Under the pieces are notes generated by a model. The model was not told the origin of the DNA, did not search any database, and was given only the letters and a program-made list of their open reading frames with translations. DNA of 8,952 bases from Burkholderiales bacterium (GTDB lineage Bacteria > Pseudomonadota > Gammaproteobacteria > Burkholderiales > Burkholderiaceae_C). Shown here in pieces: positions 1-7,447 of the stretch. The position numbers were made by a program, and so were the translations under genes. How positions within the stretch are numbered: the stretch's first letter is position 1; every line of letters begins with the position of its first letter. The stretch is from assembly GCA_005786815.1 (NCBI GenBank), contig SYDB01000245.1, forward strand, positions 1 to 8,952, given 5' to 3'.

Positions 1-324
<324 letters not shown>

Positions 325-327
325 TGC

Positions 328-360
328 GTTTTCAAAGTCTCCTTGAAAACCACTTTTTCA
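328..360 (+). terminator. Weak hairpin with T-run between hemB and hemC; possible terminator or attenuator
   Basis: GTTTTCAA at 328-335 is the exact reverse complement of TTGAAAAC at 343-350, giving an 8-bp stem with a 7-base loop just after the hemB stop. A run of five T lies at 354-358. The middle arm can instead pair downstream: TGAAAA (344-349) with TTTTCA (355-360). The two structures exclude each other. The stems are AT-rich (two G-C pairs in the first), so stability is doubtful. This could be a weak terminator, an attenuator, or chance in an AT-rich gap. Confidence 0.3.
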
Positions 361-398
361 CCGTATCTGCGTAACTTTTTTCATAGCAAATATTGTTT

Positions 399-1364
399 AT
401 GTCACAACAACTAACTATTGCCACCCGTGAGAGCCGTCTTGCGCTTTGGCAAGCTACCCATGTGAAGCAGTTATTGGAAGCCCAAGGGCATCAAGTCACT
501 TTGATGGGCATGACCACCATGGGTGACCAAATTCTTGACCAGCCTTTGAGCAAAGTCGGGGGTAAAGGTTTGTTCATCAAAGAATTAGAAGTTGCACTCG
601 CCAATGGCTCGGCGCATATCGCTGTGCATTCGCTCAAAGACGTGCCTATGGATTTGCCAGACGGTTTTCATTTGGCCTGCATCTTGTCGCGTGAAGATCC
701 GCGAGACGCTTGGGTGTCACCGAACTTTGATAGTCTGGAGAGCCTTCCCCACGGCGCTGTGGTGGGAACGTCCAGCTTGAGAAGAACTGTTTTGTTGCAA
801 GCGCTACGCCCTGATTTAAAGATAGAGCCCTTGCGCGGTAATTTAGACACGCGTTTGAGGAAACTCGATGAAGGCCAATACGCAGGCATCGTCCTCGCAG
901 CGGCTGGTTTGAAACGACTCGGCTTGAAAGATCGCATCCGTCATATCTTTGACCTCAACACCATGGTTCCTGCTGCAGGCCAAGGTGCGATTGGTATTGA
1001 AATTAGTTCCAACCGGATGGACTTGGTGCAAACATTAGCTAGTTTGAACGATATGACAACGGCCGTCACTGTATATGCCGAGCGTGGCGTGAGTCGTGCG
1101 ATGGGTGGCAGCTGCTCTATGCCCTTGGCTGCGCATGCCACCATCCACCAAGGCACTTTATCGATACACGCAGCGTGGGGCGACCATCTCAAAGCTGGTA
1201 CTGCTCTGATACACGCACACGACCAAAAAACCATCGACTTGCAAGACCCAGATGCGCTCACTGTTGCCAGCGCATTAGGCGAATCGGTGGCTCGTAAACT
1301 GATCGCGCAAGGCGCTGTTCCAAGCCAAAATCCAAGCGCTCCGCTCAACGCACCACCCCACTAA
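399..1364 (+). CDS. hemC: Porphobilinogen deaminase (hydroxymethylbilane synthase)
   Basis: HemC polymerises four porphobilinogen units into hydroxymethylbilane in the cytoplasm. The 321-residue product is close to the usual 305-320. Seen: an N-terminal [11 protein letters not shown] block (residues about 7-17); HSLKDVP with Asp81, matching the catalytic aspartate (Asp84 in E. coli); GTSSLRR (about 126-132), which lies in the cofactor-binding region; and MGGSCSMPL, where Cys239 corresponds to the cysteine that carries the dipyrromethane cofactor (Cys242 in E. coli). All key residues are present, so the enzyme should be active. I chose ATG at 399 over an in-frame TTG at 393, which would only add two residues. 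Neither start has a clear Shine-Dalgarno sequence; the leader is AT-rich. The tail after about residue 300 is rich in Pro, Asn and Ala and looks unstructured. hemE follows after 13 bases; hemD, a frequent neighbour of hemC, is absent here. Confidence 0.97.
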   Translation: MSQQLTIATRESRLALWQATHVKQLLEAQGHQVTLMGMTTMGDQILDQPLSKVGGKGLFIKELEVALANGSAHIAVHSLKDVPMDLPDGFHLACILSREDPRDAWVSPNFDSLESLPHGAVVGTSSLRRTVLLQALRPDLKIEPLRGNLDTRLRKLDEGQYAGIVLAAAGLKRLGLKDRIRHIFDLNTMVPAAGQGAIGIEISSNRMDLVQTLASLNDMTTAVTVYAERGVSRAMGGSCSMPLAAHATIHQGTLSIHAAWGDHLKAGTALIHAHDQKTIDLQDPDALTVASALGESVARKLIAQGAVPSQNPSAPLNAPPH

Positions 1365-1377
1365 TTTTTAAACACGC

Positions 1378-2496
1378 ATGTACGCCCCATTACAAAACGA
1401 CACCTTTCTAAAAGCCTGCCTTCGTCAAGCGACAGACCACACGCCTGTTTGGTTGATGCGCCAAGCTGGACGCTATTTGCCTGAATACTGCGCTACGCGT
1501 GCCAAGGCGGGTAGTTTTATGGGGCTGGCCACCAATGTCGACTACGCCACCGAAGTCACGCTGCAGCCTTTAGATCGCTACCCGCTTGATGCCGCAATTT
1601 TGTTTAGCGATATCTTGACAGTGCCCGACGCCATGGGATTAGGTTTGAGCTTTGCGCTGGGTGAAGGCCCCCGCTTTGCCAAAAACGTGCGCGATGAAGC
1701 CGCCGTTGCTGCACTCGCAGTGCCCGACATGGACAAACTGCGCTATGTGTTCGACGCAGTCACATCGATTCGCAAGGCCTTGCATGGACGCGTGCCCTTG
1801 ATTGGGTTTTCTGGCAGCCCTTGGACGCTGGCTTGCTATATGGTCGAGGGCGCGGGCTCAGACGATTACCGCCATGTCAAAAGCTTGATGTATAGCCGCC
1901 CAGACCTGATGCACCGCATTTTGCAAATCAATGCCGATGCCGTGGCGCTTTACTTGAACACGCAAATCAAAGCAGGCGCACAAGCTGTCATGGTATTTGA
2001 CAGCTGGGGCGGCGTGCTGGCGGACGGCGCATTCCAAGAGTTCAGCTTGGCCTATACCAAACGGGTGTTAGACCAATTGATTCGTACCCATGATGGCCAG
2101 ACCATTCCTAGCATTGTGTTTACCAAAGGTGGCGGGTTGTGGTTGGAAGAAATGAACACCCTCGACTGCAATGTTTTAGGCTTAGATTGGACCGTCAATC
2201 TTGGCAAGGCTAGGAAGGCAGTGGGTGGTTTGGCTGGGCAACCTGGCAAAGCATTACAAGGCAATTTAGACCCGAATGTGTTGTTTGCCCATGCATCTGC
2301 GATTGAAAAAGAAACGCATAAAGTACTCGATAGCTTTGGCACGCCACATACAGATGCGAGCACCACCGGCCCCACGCATATTTTTAACTTAGGCCACGGC
2401 ATTAGCCAGTTCACTCCTCCAGAGAATGTCGCTGTGTTGGTAGAGGCGGTACATAGCCATTCACGCGCCCAAAGAGCAAGCTCTTCGAAGGCGTAA
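1378..2496 (+). CDS. hemE: Uroporphyrinogen III decarboxylase
   Basis: HemE decarboxylates the four acetate side chains of uroporphyrinogen III to give coproporphyrinogen III, in the cytoplasm and without cofactor. The 372-residue length is slightly above the usual 340-360. Seen: the N-terminal signature [15 protein letters not shown] (residues 23-37) with the conserved arginines; [13 protein letters not shown], whose Asp78 matches the catalytic aspartate; the second signature [16 protein letters not shown] (about 143-158); and [10 protein letters not shown] near the C-terminus with the conserved histidine. Both family signatures are intact. The ATG at 1378 sits 13 bases after the hemC stop, with no evident ribosome-binding site; the short gap suggests one transcript with hemC. 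The last 15 or so residues are rich in Ser, Ala and Arg and look dispensable. The stop codon lies only 4 bases from the stop of the convergent bciA gene. Identification is very secure. Confidence 0.98.
   Translation: MYAPLQNDTFLKACLRQATDHTPVWLMRQAGRYLPEYCATRAKAGSFMGLATNVDYATEVTLQPLDRYPLDAAILFSDILTVPDAMGLGLSFALGEGPRFAKNVRDEAAVAALAVPDMDKLRYVFDAVTSIRKALHGRVPLIGFSGSPWTLACYMVEGAGSDDYRHVKSLMYSRPDLMHRILQINADAVALYLNTQIKAGAQAVMVFDSWGGVLADGAFQEFSLAYTKRVLDQLIRTHDGQTIPSIVFTKGGGLWLEEMNTLDCNVLGLDWTVNLGKARKAVGGLAGQPGKALQGNLDPNVLFAHASAIEKETHKVLDSFGTPHTDASTTGPTHIFNLGHGISQFTPPENVAVLVEAVHSHSRAQRASSSKA
2472..2485. repeat. Small inverted repeat in the last codons of hemE
   Basis: AAGAGC (2472-2477) and GCTCTT (2480-2485) form a palindrome around AA, or a 5-bp stem with a 4-base loop. 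It overlaps by three bases a second palindrome, CTTCGAAG, at 2483-2490. No T-run follows on either strand, so it is not a classical intrinsic terminator. It is noted because it lies beside the convergent hemE/bciA stops, where a transcription end would be expected. Confidence 0.25.
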
Positions 2497-2500
2497 GTCC

Positions 2501-3484
2501 TTAGAAAACAGCGTGCTCGCCTAAGTCTGGGACATCTTGGCCATTCATCCACATCGCATACGACGCAAATAAAGTTTGCGTGCCATGCGATGGCGTGAGT
2601 TCTGCTTCGTAGCGATTCGACTGCGCATTCCACACCAGCATGGACTCAGTTGCGTAATAGCGTCCGATGCGGGCGAGTTCTGCTTTATTTGCAACGGCTG
2701 GAACAAGTTTGCCAACCCAATTTAAAGCGCCAATGATGACATCCAAAAAACCCACTGGAACGCTTTTGAAGCGTGGCTCTTTTCCCAACAGTTGAAACAG
2801 GTACTCTCCTTGTTGACGCGGGGTGATAGCGGGACCAGGGCCGCCAATCGGCAAGATCTGGTTATGCCGACTCTGTTCGCTTAAGCAACCCGCTATGAAA
2901 TCGCCGAGATCTTCATCACTAATCGGTTTACAAGCGGTGAGGTTGCCATCACCAAAAATCAAAAAAGGCTTGCCTTTTTTGACTCTTTCCAATTGGCCGG
3001 ACAAAGACTTAAAAAAAGCTGTCGGTCGCACAATGGAATAGGTCAGTCCTGACGCAATCAAGGCTTTTTCAAACGCAAGCTTGGTATGCTGAAAAGCAAG
3101 GATTGGCTTTTGCACGCAAATCGCTGAGAGCAAGACAAAATGCTTAACCCCATGGGCTTGGGCTGCCTCCAATGCATCCATATGGGCTTGGTAATCTATG
3201 CGCCAAGCATCTCGTGGGCTACCGGTTCTAGAAGCCATACAGGAAATCACTGCATCAAAAGATTCGTTCGCAAAACCATCGCGTGCGATAGATACAGGAT
3301 CAGTAAGGTCACCATAACGAATGGTGGCCCCCTTCAGGGCGGACATGACTTGGTTTTCTGATCCGCCTGCCTTTGCACCTTGGCGAGGGCGAACAAAACA
3401 AACAACATCATGCCCAGACGAAATGAGTGAGCGTGCCGTGGCCAAGCCAATCGTCCCAGTTGCGCCTAGTAAAAGTACACGCAT
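2501..3484 (-). CDS. bciA: Divinyl (proto)chlorophyllide 8-vinyl reductase, BciA type
   Basis: BciA uses NADPH to reduce the C8 vinyl group of divinyl chlorophyllide-type intermediates to ethyl, on the bacteriochlorophyll branch. The 327-residue protein is an atypical short-chain dehydrogenase of the NAD(P)-binding Rossmann fold. Seen: GATGTIG at residues 7-13 for dinucleotide binding, FVRPR at 30-34, SCMASRTG (81-88), and a central stretch closely resembling plant DVR and Chlorobaculum BciA, including KHFVLLSAICVQKP (114-127), YSIVRPTAFFKSL (149-161), ACKPIS (184-189) and LPIGGPG (211-217). The C-terminal RIGRYYATESML (272-283) also matches that family. It is not the iron-sulfur BciB type, since no cysteine clusters are seen. 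It is the last gene of the leftward operon, 25 bases after tspO, with no clear Shine-Dalgarno. The start is chosen because the Rossmann motif begins immediately after it. Its stop faces hemE. Confidence 0.95.
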   Translation of the reverse strand: MRVLLLGATGTIGLATARSLISSGHDVVCFVRPRQGAKAGGSENQVMSALKGATIRYGDLTDPVSIARDGFANESFDAVISCMASRTGSPRDAWRIDYQAHMDALEAAQAHGVKHFVLLSAICVQKPILAFQHTKLAFEKALIASGLTYSIVRPTAFFKSLSGQLERVKKGKPFLIFGDGNLTACKPISDEDLGDFIAGCLSEQSRHNQILPIGGPGPAITPRQQGEYLFQLLGKEPRFKSVPVGFLDVIIGALNWVGKLVPAVANKAELARIGRYYATESMLVWNAQSNRYEAELTPSHGTQTLFASYAMWMNGQDVPDLGEHAVF

Positions 3485-3509
3485 GAAAGGCTAACAATCG
3501 ACGGCAAGA

Positions 3510-3995
3510 CTAACCAAATGGTCCGTTGAGTTCAATAGTGGCGGCATTTAAAAAACCGGCCGTCGTGACCCAAACCAAATAGGGCAACAACATCAAACTA
3601 GACAACTTAGACAAACGCCACAAACCAATGATCAGCAGCAATACTGAGGCCCACAAAAAATACAACTCGGTCATGGCCCAATCAGGGCGATGCTGGTTGA
3701 AGTACAACCAACTCCAGAAAATATTCAGCAAGCCGTTAAGGCCAAATAAAAAATATATGCGCAACTTATCTGCGCTGGTTTTCGAAACTCGCCATGCACC
3801 CCAACCGCTGAAAGCACACAAACAAAAAATAATCGACCAAATAATGCCAAAAGCGGCATCAGGCGGTTTCCATTCCGGTTGCTTCAGCGACAAGTACCAC
3901 GGCCCAATATCTGTAAGCCAAGCGCCAACGGATGAAACAACTAAAGTACAGCCGAATGCGACCGCCAAACCAACAAATCGCTCAAAAATGCTCAT
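3510..3995 (-). CDS. tspO: TspO/MBR family membrane protein (tryptophan-rich sensory protein)
   Basis: TspO proteins are small five-helix membrane proteins that bind porphyrins and haem. In Rhodobacter sphaeroides TspO represses pigment genes in response to oxygen, probably through tetrapyrrole efflux or breakdown. The 161 residues match the family size. Seen: five hydrophobic segments at about 7-25, 47-68, 79-98, 105-126 and 133-152; the first-loop pattern WY..LKQPEWKPP (33-45); a Trp-rich stretch FWSWLYF (93-99); and PYLVWVTTAGFLN (138-150), all typical of TspO. Tryptophan is abundant throughout. The ATG overlaps the bchP stop as ATGA (4 bases), so translation is probably coupled to bchP. 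Only a weak AAGG lies close upstream. Placement between bchP and bciA is strong contextual support for a role in (bacterio)chlorophyll metabolism. What it does exactly here is inference. Confidence 0.93.
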   Translation of the reverse strand: MSIFERFVGLAVAFGCTLVVSSVGAWLTDIGPWYLSLKQPEWKPPDAAFGIIWSIIFCLCAFSGWGAWRVSKTSADKLRIYFLFGLNGLLNIFWSWLYFNQHRPDWAMTELYFLWASVLLLIIGLWRLSKLSSLMLLPYLVWVTTAGFLNAATIELNGPFG

Positions 3996-5203
3996 GCCTT
4001 AGCCATACCAAATAGGTGCGCCAAATCTTTGAAGAAGATACGCACATGCGCCATGGGTTTTTTTCTGACCAGCACTTTGTTCATATAAGACTCAAAAGTG
4101 AGTTGTTGCACGTCCTTGTCTTCGCAGATGGTGACGAATTTTTCACGGCGCTTGTCATTCTGGTACCAAAAATATTGCATGATGCCCAGCACCCAAAACA
4201 CCGTGCCGTGTTGTTTCATAAATGTTTTGCGTGCTTTCTTGAGGCAAGACACATTACCGGTCTTTAAGGTCTCTTCCACTGCATCCGCAGCCATCCGACC
4301 GCATGCCATTGCATAGTAAATGCCCTCGCCAGAGGCTGGGGCCACTACGCCTGCAGCATCACCTGCCAAGACAATATCTTTACCGTTATCCCAATAAGGC
4401 AAAGGCTTCATGGGTATCGGCGCACCTTCGCGACGTAACGTTTCAGCTTTATCTAAGCCCGCTGTGTCACGTAACCTTTTGACTGCACTTCGCAAAGAAA
4501 ATCCTTTGTCTGCGCTGCCAGTGCCAATACTCATGGTGTCGCCGTGGGGAAATACCCAGCCATAAAAATCTGGCGACAAAGAGCCACGGTAGTAAACATC
4601 ACATCGGTCAGCATCGTAATTCGCTTGCTGCGTTGGGGCCCGCACGATCTCGTGATACGCAAACACATACTTTGTGCGATCAGCGCCTTTGATGGATTGG
4701 CGTGCCACCTCAGACTTGGCACCATCCGCACCAATGACAAAACGCGCCCGAATACTTTTAGTTTCCGAGGTAAATGAATAATTGCTAGGTTGAGACGGCG
4801 ATTGCAACGCGATATGAATACGTGACACGCCATCGTCATCGCGGGTAAGTTTTTCAAATGAGCCACGTAAACGTTGCGCCCCGTGCGATCGCGCTCTTTC
4901 TCTTAACCACTCATCGAACTCATCGCGGTTGACCATACCGACAAATCCATTTTCAATCGGAATATCCACTTGGTTGTCTCGGGGTGAAATCATTCTTGCG
5001 CACCGCGCTTTAGCCACCAATAAATGGTCTGGTATTTCAAAGTCTTTGATCAAACGCGGTGGTATCGCTCCGCCACAGGGTTTGGTTCGACCTTGACGGT
5101 CTAACAACAATACATTCCATCCTCGGCTAGCGAGATCATCTGCAGCAGTGGCCCCAGACGGACCGCCACCGATCACGACAACATCATATGTTTCAGTACT
5201 CAT
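3992..5203 (-). CDS. bchP: Geranylgeranyl (bacterio)chlorophyll reductase
   Basis: BchP reduces three double bonds of the geranylgeranyl tail on bacteriochlorophyll to give phytyl, the last step of bacteriochlorophyll a synthesis; it is a membrane-associated flavoprotein. The 403 residues fit the family (about 390-400). Seen: an N-terminal FAD-binding Rossmann motif VVVIGGGPSG (8-17) with Asp35 at the end of the second strand; CGGAIPPRL (43-51), a hallmark of the geranylgeranyl reductase family; GADGAKS (158-164); and the second FAD motif VLAGDAAGVVAPASGEG (278-294). The basic, aromatic C-terminal part (about 325-400) is also typical. The start is fixed by the Rossmann motif and by AAAGGG at 5212-5217, eight bases upstream. 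It overlaps the upstream PucC-like gene by 11 bases and the downstream tspO by 4. Other FAD reductases of this group act on archaeal lipids, but the neighbours settle the choice. Confidence 0.96.
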   Translation of the reverse strand: MSTETYDVVVIGGGPSGATAADDLASRGWNVLLLDRQGRTKPCGGAIPPRLIKDFEIPDHLLVAKARCARMISPRDNQVDIPIENGFVGMVNRDEFDEWLRERARSHGAQRLRGSFEKLTRDDDGVSRIHIALQSPSQPSNYSFTSETKSIRARFVIGADGAKSEVARQSIKGADRTKYVFAYHEIVRAPTQQANYDADRCDVYYRGSLSPDFYGWVFPHGDTMSIGTGSADKGFSLRSAVKRLRDTAGLDKAETLRREGAPIPMKPLPYWDNGKDIVLAGDAAGVVAPASGEGIYYAMACGRMAADAVEETLKTGNVSCLKKARKTFMKQHGTVFWVLGIMQYFWYQNDKRREKFVTICEDKDVQQLTFESYMNKVLVRKKPMAHVRIFFKDLAHLFGMAKA

Positions 5204-6551
5204 GGCTCAAACCCTTTCTATGACCAACAACCAAATTGGAGTGATGACGTTCTACACTTTTAACGTCATAGCGACCCACCCAAACAGCACACGCTGCAGC
5301 TAACACAAACATGACAGTTTCAAACCCAAACACAGTGGCATACGCTGCACTTTGCGCGCCCAAGAGGTAATGCGCTAAGTCGCTTGCAGCAGTGCCCAGC
5401 AGGCCACCAAGGCCAAACGCAATAGCTTGCGAAGCGCCCCACAGACCCATGCGTGTACCGGCGTGTTGATCGCCACCCAGTGTGGCTAAACGCATCATGG
5501 TCGCAATCGCTGCAATTGAAAAACTGCCATTAGCAACGCCCAGCAAAAAAACATTGGGTTTCAATGGCCAAGGCGAACCATAGGCCGCCGCCATGCACAA
5601 CCCCAACATCGCCACGCCGGACACCAAGCATCCACCTACCATCCAACTTTGTATAGATCCCAAGCGTCCCGCCACACGACCACTTCCAGCTACAGCAACA
5701 GCCAACATGCCACACAAAACAGCACTATGGTGTAAGCCCGAAAGCTGTGTGGTTTCACCAGGGGTGAGGCCAAACAAAGCACCCGCAAAGGGCTCCAAGA
5801 TCAAGTCTTGCGAGCTGTAGGCCAGCATCGATAAGAAAACAAACACAGAGAAAGCCTTGGCTTGCGGCTCAGACCAAACCAAGTGCAAAGTTTTCTTAAA
5901 CCCTTGCTTCTTAGCTGGCTGAGTCTCATCAAGCACCTGGGCACCCACATGTCCTTCTAAATTCCATAGACATAAACAAGTGATAAGTACTACTACCATG
6001 CTGAGACCACTACTGATCTCGAGTAAACGCTCTGGTGAATAGGGTTCTAACAACTTGCCAACGGTGATGGCTGTGACGGCAAAGCCAACAATCATCATCA
6101 TCCAAACAGCAGTGGCAGCTGGTGCGCGGCGCGAATCAGCTACACGCTTGGACATCAAAACCAACAACGAAGTGCCGCATGCGCTGACACCAAATCCAAT
6201 CAACATGAATGCAAAGATGGATAAGGCAATTCCCTGGTTCAGCTCCTGCGCCATCCAAACGGTTGCAAGGCTTGCCAAAAAACCTCCCAGCGCTAAGACA
6301 GCCATGCCCCCAAGCATCCACGGCGTGCATCGTCTGCCTTGATCAGCACCAAACCCCATGCGAGGGCGCACCATTTGAACGAGGTAATGAAAACCGACCA
6401 AAAAGCCGGGAATCAACGCAGGAAGCGCCAACTCAACCACCATGATGCGATTGAGTGTCGAAGTGGTAACCACCACCACCGCGCCCATACAAGCTTGGAT
6501 TAGGCCTAAACGTGCGATGTGAAACCAAGTGAATGGCTGTAATGTGTTCAT
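5193..6551 (-). CDS. PucC-family MFS protein (orf428/Bch2 type), bacteriochlorophyll delivery or antenna assembly
   Basis: A 452-residue membrane protein of the PucC (BCH2) branch of the major facilitator superfamily. Seen: about twelve hydrophobic segments in two halves separated by a polar stretch (about 199-228); VVVVTTSTLNRIMVVELALPA (split over 25-45); the loop RPRMGFGAD followed by RRCTPW (62-78); and QDLILEPFAG (248-257) with LTPGETTQLSG (262-272). These are hallmarks of PucC, LhaA and ORF428. Relatives help assemble light-harvesting complexes or channel pigment; the exact partner of the bchG-bchP type is not settled. The frame stays open upstream to an ATG at 6692, but that would overlap bchG by 145 bases with a polar, Cys-rich leader unlike the family. 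The start at 6551 has a perfect AGGAGG seven bases upstream and overlaps the bchG stop as ATGA. It overlaps bchP by 11 bases. Confidence 0.92.
   Translation of the reverse strand: MNTLQPFTWFHIARLGLIQACMGAVVVVTTSTLNRIMVVELALPALIPGFLVGFHYLVQMVRPRMGFGADQGRRCTPWMLGGMAVLALGGFLASLATVWMAQELNQGIALSIFAFMLIGFGVSACGTSLLVLMSKRVADSRRAPAATAVWMMMIVGFAVTAITVGKLLEPYSPERLLEISSGLSMVVVLITCLCLWNLEGHVGAQVLDETQPAKKQGFKKTLHLVWSEPQAKAFSVFVFLSMLAYSSQDLILEPFAGALFGLTPGETTQLSGLHHSAVLCGMLAVAVAGSGRVAGRLGSIQSWMVGGCLVSGVAMLGLCMAAAYGSPWPLKPNVFLLGVANGSFSIAAIATMMRLATLGGDQHAGTRMGLWGASQAIAFGLGGLLGTAASDLAHYLLGAQSAAYATVFGFETVMFVLAAACAVWVGRYDVKSVERHHSNLVVGHRKGLSHEY
5212..5217 (-). promoter_or_regulatory. Ribosome-binding site of bchP
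   Basis: AAAGGG on the - strand, eight bases before the bchP ATG (5203-5201). It lies within the 3' coding part of the PucC-family gene and confirms the 11-base overlap of the two genes. Confidence 0.55.
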
Positions 6552-7435
6552 AGCGCAGCCTCCTGAAGTCCTCTTAAGGACCAAGCACTCACCATCATGC
6601 CGCTGACAAACAAGGGGACGCCAAACGCACTGACACTCAGCGCTTTTTCGACTGGATTTTGTATAAAACGCAGCATCAAAGGCAATTGGCAAACGCTTAA
6701 CAACAGCACAGCAAGGGCGGAGTTAGGTGAACCCCACTCCAACAATAAGATCGCAACAGCCCATTGCGCAAACAACATAAATCCGCAAGCGGTAAAGGCC
6801 GCCTTAGTGACACCCAGTTGAACAGGCAAAGAGCGCACGCCCATCTGCGCGTCTCCCTCTACCGCTTTGAAGTCGTTCAAAGTCATGATGCCATGGGCAC
6901 CAAAGCTATAAAGCAAGGCCAACACGATGGCCTTCTCAGAAGGCATCTCGCCGCCCAGCATGACGGCAGCACCGGTTACCCACGCTAAGCCCTCATAACT
7001 GAGAGCACATGCTGAATTACCCCACCAACCATTGTTTTTCAAACGAATCGGAGGCGTGCTGTATGCCCAAGACAGCAATAAACCTAAGGCTGTAGCGGCA
7101 AAACCCCAAGGACCAAGTGGCCACGCCCAAAAAATGGACAACAGGGTCCACAGCACTGCAATATAAAAACCCCAACGACCCGGCATGCGTCCCGAAGGGA
7201 TGGGTCTATTGGGCTCATTGATGGCATCGACGTGTCGGTCAAACCAATCGTTCACCGCCTGGCTGCTGGCACACACCAATGGGCCCGCCAACAAAACTCC
7301 CCAGACAATCAAAACCCAATTTTCGGTAAGTGACTTTCCAGAGGACACAACACCACATGAAAACGCCCACATCGGCGGAAACCATGTGATGGGCTTTAAA
7401 AGCTCAGCGACAGTAGAAAGCTCTGGGCGTTGCAT
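6548..7435 (-). CDS. bchG: Bacteriochlorophyll synthase (UbiA-family prenyltransferase)
   Basis: BchG esterifies bacteriochlorophyllide a with geranylgeranyl diphosphate in the membrane, producing the substrate that BchP then reduces. The 295 residues and roughly eight to nine hydrophobic segments fit the UbiA superfamily. Seen: KPITWFPPMWAF (14-25), diagnostic of the chlorophyll synthase group; the first Asp-rich motif NDWFDRHVDAINEPNRPIPSGR (62-83, split by family convention), with Asp63, Asp66 and Asp70 for Mg-diphosphate binding; and a second motif NDFKAVEGD (187-195). Both motifs are complete, so activity is expected. The ATG at 7435 is 12 bases after the hemA stop. The only nearby Shine-Dalgarno-like sequence, AAGGA inside the hemA end, is about 16 bases away, so initiation may rely on coupling to hemA. 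The stop overlaps the start of the PucC-family gene. Confidence 0.97.
   Translation of the reverse strand: MQRPELSTVAELLKPITWFPPMWAFSCGVVSSGKSLTENWVLIVWGVLLAGPLVCASSQAVNDWFDRHVDAINEPNRPIPSGRMPGRWGFYIAVLWTLLSIFWAWPLGPWGFAATALGLLLSWAYSTPPIRLKNNGWWGNSACALSYEGLAWVTGAAVMLGGEMPSEKAIVLALLYSFGAHGIMTLNDFKAVEGDAQMGVRSLPVQLGVTKAAFTACGFMLFAQWAVAILLLEWGSPNSALAVLLLSVCQLPLMLRFIQNPVEKALSVSAFGVPLFVSGMMVSAWSLRGLQEAAL
6559..6564 (-). promoter_or_regulatory. Strong ribosome-binding site of the PucC-family gene
   Basis: AGGAGG on the - strand, seven bases before the ATG at 6551-6549. It is the best Shine-Dalgarno match seen at any start in the window, and it decides the start in favour of 6551 over the longer open frame. 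It lies inside the last codons of bchG, so it is exposed or remodelled as ribosomes finish bchG. Confidence 0.85.
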
Positions 7436-7447
7436 ATGGGAATTCTG

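Noticed and set aside
343..369. A possible promoter for hemC: TTGAAA at 343-348 as -35 and TATCTG at 364-369 as -10.
   Set aside because: The spacing is 15 bases and the -10 match is poor; the TTGAAA is better explained as one arm of the inverted repeat.
393..398. A TTG start giving HemC two extra residues.
   Set aside because: The ATG at 399 begins the normal HemC N-terminus, and neither choice has a ribosome-binding site that would favour TTG.
941..1348. A 135-codon open frame on the - strand within hemC.
   Set aside because: hemC is intact and conserved through this stretch; the antisense product has no recognisable motif and no ribosome-binding context.
2052..2633. A 193-codon open frame on the - strand opposite the hemE 3' end.
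   Set aside because: It overlaps hemE and bciA, whose conserved proteins explain both regions. The translated product has no recognisable domain and is Cys- and Trp-rich, as antisense frames often are.
6552..6692. A 47-codon in-frame upstream extension of the PucC-family gene, starting at an ATG at 6692.
   Set aside because: It would lie wholly inside bchG in another frame, is polar and Cys-rich unlike any PucC N-terminus, and the start at 6551 has AGGAGG plus ATGA coupling.
7433..7445. Adjacent GAATTC and CATATG hexamers between hemA and bchG, suggestive of a cloning junction.
   Set aside because: Both flanking genes are natural, intact and in expected order; CATATG simply contains the bchG start codon, and two hexamers can occur by chance.
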